Part shown: one piece after another, positions 7,672-12,586 of the stretch
How positions within the stretch are numbered: the stretch's first letter is position 1
Layout of the letters: the number at the start of each line of letters is the position of its first letter
NCBI GenBank assembly: GCA_030673645.1
Contig: DAOVIO010000122.1
Coordinates: 1 to 12,586, forward strand
Source: JAGLSB01 sp023135955
GTDB taxonomy: Bacteria > Bacteroidota > Bacteroidia > Bacteroidales > GCA-2748055
DNA: 12,586 nt
Direction of reading: 5' to 3'
Notes under the pieces: model-generated
Seen by the model: only the letters and a program-made list of their open reading frames with translations
The model's database searches: none
Told to the model about the DNA's origin: nothing
Program-made: the position numbers and the translations under genes

Positions 7672-9711
7672 ATGATTTTTAACCACATAAATTATAAATT
7701 AGAAGAAATTATTGATATTTCTTTGCTTCAGAGTATCCAGGAGAAATTGAATTTGGTATATTCCTATCCTTCTGCAATTATAGATAATGACGGCAATATC
7801 CTTACTACTGTGGATTGGCAGGATATCTGTACTAAATTTCACCGAAAAAATCCACAATGTGAAAAAGAGTGTATCAAAAGTAATAAGAACATTTTAAACC
7901 GTATTCTTGAAGCAAATCCACCAGTAAGTTATCAATGTCCTCACGGGATGATAGATAATGCTACACCAATCATTATTAATGGAAAACATTATGGTAGTTT
8001 TTTTACCGGACAATATTTTTTTGAAAAACCTGATTTAAAATTCTTCAGAAAACAAGCAGAAAAATACAGCTTTGATGAAAAGGCATATTTGGAGGCAGTA
8101 GATAAAGTTCCTATTTGGACGAAAGAAAAACATAGACTATATCTTGATTTTATTAAAGGATTTATAGGAATAATAGAAGTAATTGGTCTTCAGAATTTAA
8201 AAGAAATTGAATCCCGAAAACTTATTAAGGAAAGTGAAGAATTCACAAGAGGTATTATCGAGAGTAGTAAGGACTGTATAAAAGTTCTGGATTTGGAAGG
8301 GAATTTATTATCAATGAACGCTGGTGGCCAAAAATTAATGGAGATTGATGATATAAATGTTTATTTGAATAAGTCGTATGCTGACTTATGGAAAGGGAAA
8401 GAAAGAGAAGAAGTCCTTAAAGTTATTTCAAAAGTAAAGAAAGGTGATGTAGGATTATTTTCCGGGTATTGCTCAACAGAAAAAGGCACTCCAAGATGTT
8501 GGGAAATAATTTTTTCATCAATAAAAGACTCTCATGGTAATATATGTCGTTTGTTAGCTGTCTCCCGTGATATAACCGTACGAAAACAAGCAGAGGATTT
8601 ACTGCGAAAGAACGAGATATTTCTAAAAGAAACTCAGGTTATTGCTATGCTTGGAACATTCTCAATGGATGTAACAACTGGTAGATGGGAAAGTTCCGAA
8701 GTTCTTGATAGTATTTATGGTATAGATTCTGATTATGACAAATCACTTGAAGGATGGATGTCAATTATTCATCCTGAATGGCAAATAATTATGACGGCAT
8801 ATATTTTTCAGGAAGTAGTCGGTAAGAAAATCAAATTTGATAAAGAACATAAAATTATTAGACAAAATGATAATGATGAACGTTGGGTTCATGCAATAGG
8901 GGATATTAGTTTTGATGATGATAATCGACCAACAACTCTGGTTTTAACAATTCAAGAAATAACAAAGCGCAAACAATCAGAACTTGCACTTAAAGAAAGC
9001 GAAAAACAGTTACGTCAATTAAATGCAGATAAAAATCTTTTTATATCAATTATTGGACACGATTTAAAAGGTCCATTTAGTTCGCTTCTCGGTTTTTCAG
9101 AATTATTATCAGAAAACATTCGAAAATACGATATTGATAAGATTGAGAATTTCTCAAATATTATTAATAAATCAGCGCGAAGCATTTATAACTTACTGGA
9201 AGATATATTAATGTGGGTAAATGTGCAATCGGGCAAAATTCCTTTCAAACCACAATGGCTGAGTTTCGCAGATAATTGCAAAAATATTATTGAAATCCTT
9301 AAACCAAATGCTGATGCAAAAAGCATAAGAATTAATTTTCATAAAGCAGACCATTTAACTGTTTTTGCTGATATAGATATGCTTAAAACTATATTACGAA
9401 ATCTTCTTTCGAACGCAATAAAATTCACAAACAGGGGTGGGGAAATAAATATTGCAGCCAAACAATCGGGTTCTAATATATACATTTCGGTTTCTGACAA
9501 TGGAATTGGAATAACACCTGATGACTTATCAAAACTGTTTGATATTTCAAAAATTCATTCAACAATGGGTACTGGAGAAGAAGAGGGAAACGGCTTGGGT
9601 TTATTGCTTTGTAAAGAATTTATTGAGAATCATCATGGGGATATTAAGGTAAAAAGTAAAGTAGGGAAAGGGAGTGATTTTATTTTCAGTTTGCCAAACT
9701 CTATAGATTAA
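7672..9711 (+). CDS. Soluble histidine kinase, PocR-PAS-PAS-HisKA-HATPase, no receiver
   Basis: 679 residues, without leader or membrane segments. The PocR domain occupies about 6-180, with cysteines 53, 63, 67 and 89 at positions equivalent to those of the first kinase. PAS1 lies at about 190-306 and ends SRDITVRK. PAS2, of the PAS_3 type (GTFSMDVTTGRW at the start, ITKRK at the end), lies at about 320-436. HisKA carries His463 in an H-D-L-K-G-P block, unlike the H-E-I-R-T-P block of the first kinase. The ATPase domain shows Asn581, DNGIG at 609-613 and GNGLGL at 639-644. The core looks catalytically complete. It lacks the C-terminal receiver, so it would phosphorylate a separate regulator not encoded nearby. 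Sensor and linker are closely related to the first kinase, but the PAS and kinase regions are not its direct copies. ATG 7672 is used because the codon matching the first kinase's start is ATA here. Downstream, 103 bases separate it from the caspase-like gene. Confidence 0.92.
   Translation: MIFNHINYKLEEIIDISLLQSIQEKLNLVYSYPSAIIDNDGNILTTVDWQDICTKFHRKNPQCEKECIKSNKNILNRILEANPPVSYQCPHGMIDNATPIIINGKHYGSFFTGQYFFEKPDLKFFRKQAEKYSFDEKAYLEAVDKVPIWTKEKHRLYLDFIKGFIGIIEVIGLQNLKEIESRKLIKESEEFTRGIIESSKDCIKVLDLEGNLLSMNAGGQKLMEIDDINVYLNKSYADLWKGKEREEVLKVISKVKKGDVGLFSGYCSTEKGTPRCWEIIFSSIKDSHGNICRLLAVSRDITVRKQAEDLLRKNEIFLKETQVIAMLGTFSMDVTTGRWESSEVLDSIYGIDSDYDKSLEGWMSIIHPEWQIIMTAYIFQEVVGKKIKFDKEHKIIRQNDNDERWVHAIGDISFDDDNRPTTLVLTIQEITKRKQSELALKESEKQLRQLNADKNLFISIIGHDLKGPFSSLLGFSELLSENIRKYDIDKIENFSNIINKSARSIYNLLEDILMWVNVQSGKIPFKPQWLSFADNCKNIIEILKPNADAKSIRINFHKADHLTVFADIDMLKTILRNLLSNAIKFTNRGGEINIAAKQSGSNIYISVSDNGIGITPDDLSKLFDISKIHSTMGTGEEEGNGLGLLLCKEFIENHHGDIKVKSKVGKGSDFIFSLPNSID
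7690..8241 (+). repeat. PocR sensor module, copy 2 of a paralogous pair
   Basis: Encodes residues 7-190 of the second kinase and aligns without gaps to residues 2-185 of the first (3980-4531). Similarity also reaches a little upstream: both copies share a Phe-Asn-His-encoding TTTAACCAC word just before the aligned region, with a 6-base length difference after it. Confidence 0.85.
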
Positions 9712-9814
9712 TCAAATTGATGCTAAAGTACCTTGAGAATAAGCTAATTCAAAATAAGAAATTTGTATTGCATGTCTTGAAGTCATAATTATTCTTAAAT
9801 TGCAGAAAAACATC

Positions 9815-9991
9815 ATGAATTCTTTTTATCACATTAGAATTGCACAAGTTCTGCTAGTACTCATGCCACTATTTGTTTCAGCTCAATCCTTCAGCTACAA
9901 AGAGAAGAAGGAGCTGAAATTACTCCGATTATATAATGGAAGCAAGGTTTTCTCCTTATCGGAATTATTTTGCTGTAACCATTGGAAATAA
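9815..9991 (+). pseudogene. Out-of-frame signal-peptide segment of the WD40/caspase-like gene
   Basis: From ATG 9815 the frame encodes about 23 residues of signal peptide (core IAQVLLVLMPLFV, ending SAQ-S), then SFSYKEKKELKLLRLYN. After that it runs out of phase into a stop at 9989-9991. The signal peptide obeys the same Ala-Gln ending as the other exported proteins here. In the +1 frame the WD40 protein begins at ATG 9936, inside this segment, exactly at the conserved strand of its first blade. Joining the two between about 9918 and 9940 would give a 772-residue exported protein. The total span 9815-12134 is one base more than a multiple of three, consistent with one extra base or a lost TA pair. 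Causes could be a true mutation, an assembly error or, less likely, recoding. An in-frame TTG at 9800 is a poorer start than ATG 9815. Confidence 0.7.
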
Positions 9992-12134
9992 CACGATTGA
10001 ATTATTTGATAAGGATTGGGATAAAATCTTTGAATATCAGGGAGATCCAAATTCTATAGGCGGGCATGTATCTTTTTCACCCGATGAAAAATATCTGTCA
10101 TATGCGAAGTATAAAACAAATAATGACGTCGCAATTATTGATCTGGAGAATCTAAAAGTAATTGAGAACCTAAAAGGACATTCCGGACATATTCAGGATA
10201 TTAATTGGAGTCATTCCGGAGAATTACTTGCAACTTGTAGTCAGGACAAAGAAGTAAGAATCTGGACATTTGACGGAACCAATTTTAGCTTACTTCAAGA
10301 ACTCAATGACCATGAAAGACCTGTAAGTGGATTAAGTTTTAGTTTTGACGACCGATATCTTGCAACCGCAGGAAATGATTCTAGATTGCTGATTTATGAG
10401 TGGGAGGGAGAGAAGTATAATCTGCTACAGAATATAGAATCTTTTAAAGGTTATCTCCAAGATTGCGAATTTCATCCCGAGAGATATCGTATTCTTCTGG
10501 GGAATAGTAATGGAACTATTATTATTGATCATAAAAAGGATAAATTTTATAAGTCAGACTCGCTTGATACAAATCTCTCGAAAGTAAATAATTTTATAGA
10601 ATACAGTCCTACAGGAGATTATTTTTTCCATGGAAACCGTACAAATGGAAGAGTATGGAAAGAATCGGATAATAAATATGAACTGGTTGAAAGTATTTAT
10701 CGTCACAGCCAAAATGTATTTGGAGGTACTTTTTCCGATGATGGTAAATTCCTATGTACATTTGGTTCTGACAAACAGGTGGTTGTATGGGAAGTACAGG
10801 ATGTAGCTCCATCTAATCGATCACTATTAGTCGATTATCTTGGTTGGGATCCAACTTTTGCTCAAAAGAAGATATTAACTCCGGAAAATACTGCTCTTGT
10901 TTTATCGAGGCTGGATAAGTCACTGAGTGCAGATAGGGATGAATTTGAAACAACTGATGAGTTTAACAGGAGAAGAAGTTTTTTGAGTGCCCAGGTATTG
11001 TACAATTTACAGAATTTATCAGAAATTCATTATAAACTTAAAAAGGGTGTAAATACCAACGAACTATTAATCCCTGTAGAAGATATAGTTGGGTATAATG
11101 CAGATCTGCAGATATATAAGATTAGGTTTATGGATACTGATGCCGGAGTGAAAATTCCTGTTAATGAGGCAAGGCTTTTTAAAGAAAATTGGGAAAAGGC
11201 AGTTATCAGTGTTAAAAAAACACCTTCAAAGAGTAAGATAAGTAATGATTATGAAGATTTTGAGCTGATTCACCCTGTTAACAATAAAGCATATGAGTTA
11301 ATGCCGGTTCAAAATCCATTTTCACCTGAGCCTCTTCAAAGAAGAGTGGAATCAAAATCCATAAAGAAGGAGGATCTTTCTGGAGATTCAAAGGTTGATT
11401 CTGGGAGCAGAATAACTCAGGCACTATTTTTCGGTGGTAATGTATATGATTCCTTTTCCGATCTTGTGAATCCAATTATTGACGCAGTAACCGTTTCAGC
11501 TGAATTGGAAGATAATTATAAAGTTCAAACAGAAGTAATTGAGAATGCAGGATTAAATGATATTATGAAAAAGCTTAGAGAATATGCTGGGGCAGAATAT
11601 GGTCCGGAAGACAATCTTTTAATATATTTTGCTGGTCATGGAGAATACGATGCTGTTTTTCAGGAAGGATATGTTATTGCCCGCGATTCAAAAATGGACG
11701 ATCCGGCAAAAACTTCTTATCTCTCGCATTCAAATATGAGAACCATAGTAAATAATATTCCCTGCAGTCACATATTTCTGGTAATGGATGTTTGTTTTGG
11801 TGGAACATTTGACCCACTTTTAGCATCTTCACACAGAGGTGCCGATTTATATGCTGAAGTTAGTCCAGACGAATTTGTTGACCGAAAACTAAAATACAAA
11901 ACACGCTTATATTTAACATCTGGCGGAAAGGAATATGTTCCTGACGGCAGGCCAGGTCATCATTCACCATTTACAAGAAAATTTTTGGAAGCACTCAGAC
12001 AGTATGGTGGGAGCGATAAAATCCTTACCGTTTATGAAGTTTTGCAATTCCTTGATAAGGTTGAACCACAGCCCAGATTCGGAGAATTCGGGGATAACGA
12101 ACCTGGAAGTGATTTTATTTTAATTGCCAAGTAA
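9936..12134 (+). CDS. WD40 propeller plus caspase-like (C14) peptidase, N-terminal signal displaced by a frameshift
   Basis: 732 residues in this frame. Seven WD40-type blades run from 1 to about 287 (1-25, 42-70, 81-111, 125-155, 169-197, 213-243 and 256-286), the clearest being GHSGHIQDINWSHSGELLATCSQDKEVRIW. Residues about 290-490 are an unassigned region containing a DEFETTDEFNRRR block and a second block near 387-422 (GYNADLQIYKIRF, ending EARLFKENWEKA). The caspase-like domain covers about 495-730, with catalytic His568 in YFAGHGE and Cys620 in MDVCFGG. Asp618, two residues before the Cys, matches the acidic S1 residue of metacaspase/orthocaspase types, which suggests cleavage after basic residues. 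The first strand (normally A-L-L-I-G-x-x-x-Y) is a divergent ALFFGGNVY. Family members cleave proteins, often on a signal sensed by the propeller; the target is unknown. ATG 9936 begins inside blade 1 without a leader, so the real start is probably ATG 9815. The 3' end overlaps the convergent sorting-domain fragment by 15 bases. Confidence 0.88.
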   Translation: MEARFSPYRNYFAVTIGNNTIELFDKDWDKIFEYQGDPNSIGGHVSFSPDEKYLSYAKYKTNNDVAIIDLENLKVIENLKGHSGHIQDINWSHSGELLATCSQDKEVRIWTFDGTNFSLLQELNDHERPVSGLSFSFDDRYLATAGNDSRLLIYEWEGEKYNLLQNIESFKGYLQDCEFHPERYRILLGNSNGTIIIDHKKDKFYKSDSLDTNLSKVNNFIEYSPTGDYFFHGNRTNGRVWKESDNKYELVESIYRHSQNVFGGTFSDDGKFLCTFGSDKQVVVWEVQDVAPSNRSLLVDYLGWDPTFAQKKILTPENTALVLSRLDKSLSADRDEFETTDEFNRRRSFLSAQVLYNLQNLSEIHYKLKKGVNTNELLIPVEDIVGYNADLQIYKIRFMDTDAGVKIPVNEARLFKENWEKAVISVKKTPSKSKISNDYEDFELIHPVNNKAYELMPVQNPFSPEPLQRRVESKSIKKEDLSGDSKVDSGSRITQALFFGGNVYDSFSDLVNPIIDAVTVSAELEDNYKVQTEVIENAGLNDIMKKLREYAGAEYGPEDNLLIYFAGHGEYDAVFQEGYVIARDSKMDDPAKTSYLSHSNMRTIVNNIPCSHIFLVMDVCFGGTFDPLLASSHRGADLYAEVSPDEFVDRKLKYKTRLYLTSGGKEYVPDGRPGHHSPFTRKFLEALRQYGGSDKILTVYEVLQFLDKVEPQPRFGEFGDNEPGSDFILIAK

Positions 12135-12452
12135 TATTTTTTTTGCTATTGTTTTTTGTGGATTTTGAAGTGATAAAAAAAATATTCCGGGTTCGTATGC
12201 TCCAAGATCCCATACTAATTCAATACTTCCTTCAGAATAACTCATCTCAGTAATTTTCTTTAATACTGATCCCTTGGAATTCAAAAGACTCAATTCGTAA
12301 ATCTGATTCAGTTCAGTACTAAACTTAATTGTTGCCAGATCCATAGTCGGGTTTGGAAAAAATAATAAATCAGATTCATGTTTATTTAGATTAAGGTTAG
12401 ATAGAGTTGTTTTTTGAGCAAGAAATAAAATTTGGATAAGTGGATTATTTTT
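12120..12452 (-). pseudogene. Type IX secretion C-terminal sorting domain (type A) without cargo, probable remnant
   Basis: The frame is open from 12452 to the stop at 12122-12120 (110 residues). The last 80 or so residues are a type A sorting domain: FPNPT at about 32-36 of the open frame, then ATIKFS, YELSLLNSKGSVLKKI, LVWDLGAYEPGIFFLSL and the basic end AKKILLGN. In Bacteroidota this domain directs proteins through the type IX system and is then cleaved or used for surface attachment. Normally it follows a large cargo domain. Here only about 30 residues precede it, and they contain LIQILFLAQ-K, which looks like the end of a signal peptide. A TAA at 12455-12453 closes the frame upstream; the only in-frame ATG (12344) lies inside the domain. 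The simplest reading is a decayed or truncated gene, possibly leader fused to sorting domain by deletion. A frameshifted intact 5' end within 12456-12586 was not found. It is tail-to-tail with the caspase-like gene, overlapping 15 bases. Confidence 0.6.
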
Positions 12453-12473
12453 TTATTTTAGACCTCGGAGGTG

Positions 12474-12514
12474 GGGTGTTAAGAAATTTCCCTTTCCAAA
12501 ATTTTTTCACACCC
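12474..12514. repeat. Strong imperfect stem-loop, possible terminator or dispersed palindromic element
   Basis: GGGTGT (12474-12479) pairs with ACACCC (12509-12514). After one T/C mismatch, nine more pairs form (AAGAAATTT with AAATTTTTT, one of them G-T), leaving a loop of about 9 bases. Rightward, TTCTTTTT follows at once, so it has the form of an intrinsic terminator for plus-strand transcription, although the caspase-like gene ends 340 bases earlier. A second short palindrome, ACCTC-G-GAGGT, lies at 12162+300, i.e. 12462-12472. The section is richer in G+C than its surroundings, which would also fit a dispersed intergenic repeat. Confidence 0.45.
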
Positions 12515-12586
12515 TTCTTTTTGGAGAAAGTATTTTCGTTTGGCTAAATTAGTTATACCAATATTGTGTTTAGTCCACTTTGCAAT

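Noticed and set aside
10609..11475. Minus-strand open frames opposite the WD40 and linker region
   Set aside because: Antisense to clear WD40 blades and the linker module; no domain signal of their own.
11935..12123. Plus-strand open frame overlapping the end of the caspase-like gene
   Set aside because: Out-of-phase overlap with conserved caspase-like sequence; no motif.
12479..12586. 35-codon minus-strand open frame running off the right edge, and a plus-strand frame at 12461-12550
   Set aside because: Both overlap the strong hairpin, have no recognisable motif and are too short to exceed chance; the minus one could be a gene tail, but only sequence beyond the window can tell.
1..12586. 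CRISPR array, tRNA or rRNA genes, transposase or insertion-sequence ends
   Set aside because: I scanned for regularly spaced repeats, tRNA-like cloverleaves and transposase motifs and saw none.

Overview
The window is AT-rich DNA from a member of the Bacteroidota. Four lines support this. The 5'-proximal gene has the TPR / PD40 propeller / carboxypeptidase-regulatory / OmpA architecture of the type IX secretion protein PorE. There is a C-terminal type IX sorting domain near the right edge. Export signals end in Ala-Gln (PAQ-Q, SAQ-T, SAQ-S), as in the Bacteroidetes 'Q-rule'. One good promoter candidate and one weaker one match the Bacteroidetes TTTG / TAnnTTTG pattern. Marinilabiliales-like relatives would be my guess, but the sequence alone cannot settle the order.

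Layout. 1-364 (-): a GNAT acetyltransferase cut by the window edge. 450-2384 (-): PorE-like OmpA-family envelope protein. 2551-3729 (+), divergent: exported C1B (bleomycin hydrolase/aminopeptidase C-like) cysteine peptidase. 3977-6811 (+): soluble hybrid histidine kinase, PocR-PAS-PAS-PAS-HisKA-HATPase-REC. 6852-7115 (-): small XRE-type DNA-binding protein whose upstream region carries a candidate promoter with repeated operator-like words. 7116-7671: gene-poor spacer with one possible micro-ORF. 7672-9711 (+): second PocR kinase, PocR-PAS-PAS-HisKA-HATPase, without a receiver. 9815-12134 (+): exported WD40-propeller/caspase-like (C14) protein whose signal peptide is in a different frame from the rest. 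12120-12452 (-): a type IX sorting domain with no cargo domain and no visible start, followed at 12474-12514 by a strong imperfect hairpin.

How the parts relate. The two PocR kinases are paralogues with about 78% identity (my ungapped count) over the sensor and linker. Beyond that point their PAS domains and kinase cores do not align, so one ligand-sensing module has been attached to two different outputs. The XRE gene sits between them in the opposite direction. No DNA-binding response regulator is encoded here, so the phosphorylation target is unknown. The envelope protein, exported peptidase, exported caspase-like protein and sorting-domain remnant all point to the cell surface, but the sequence does not tie them into one operon.

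The points most worth a second look are the +1 break in the caspase-like gene at about 9918-9940, the PocR duplication with its relocated start codon, the headless type IX sorting domain and the XRE operator region. I did not find a convincing new multi-gene defence or mobile system.
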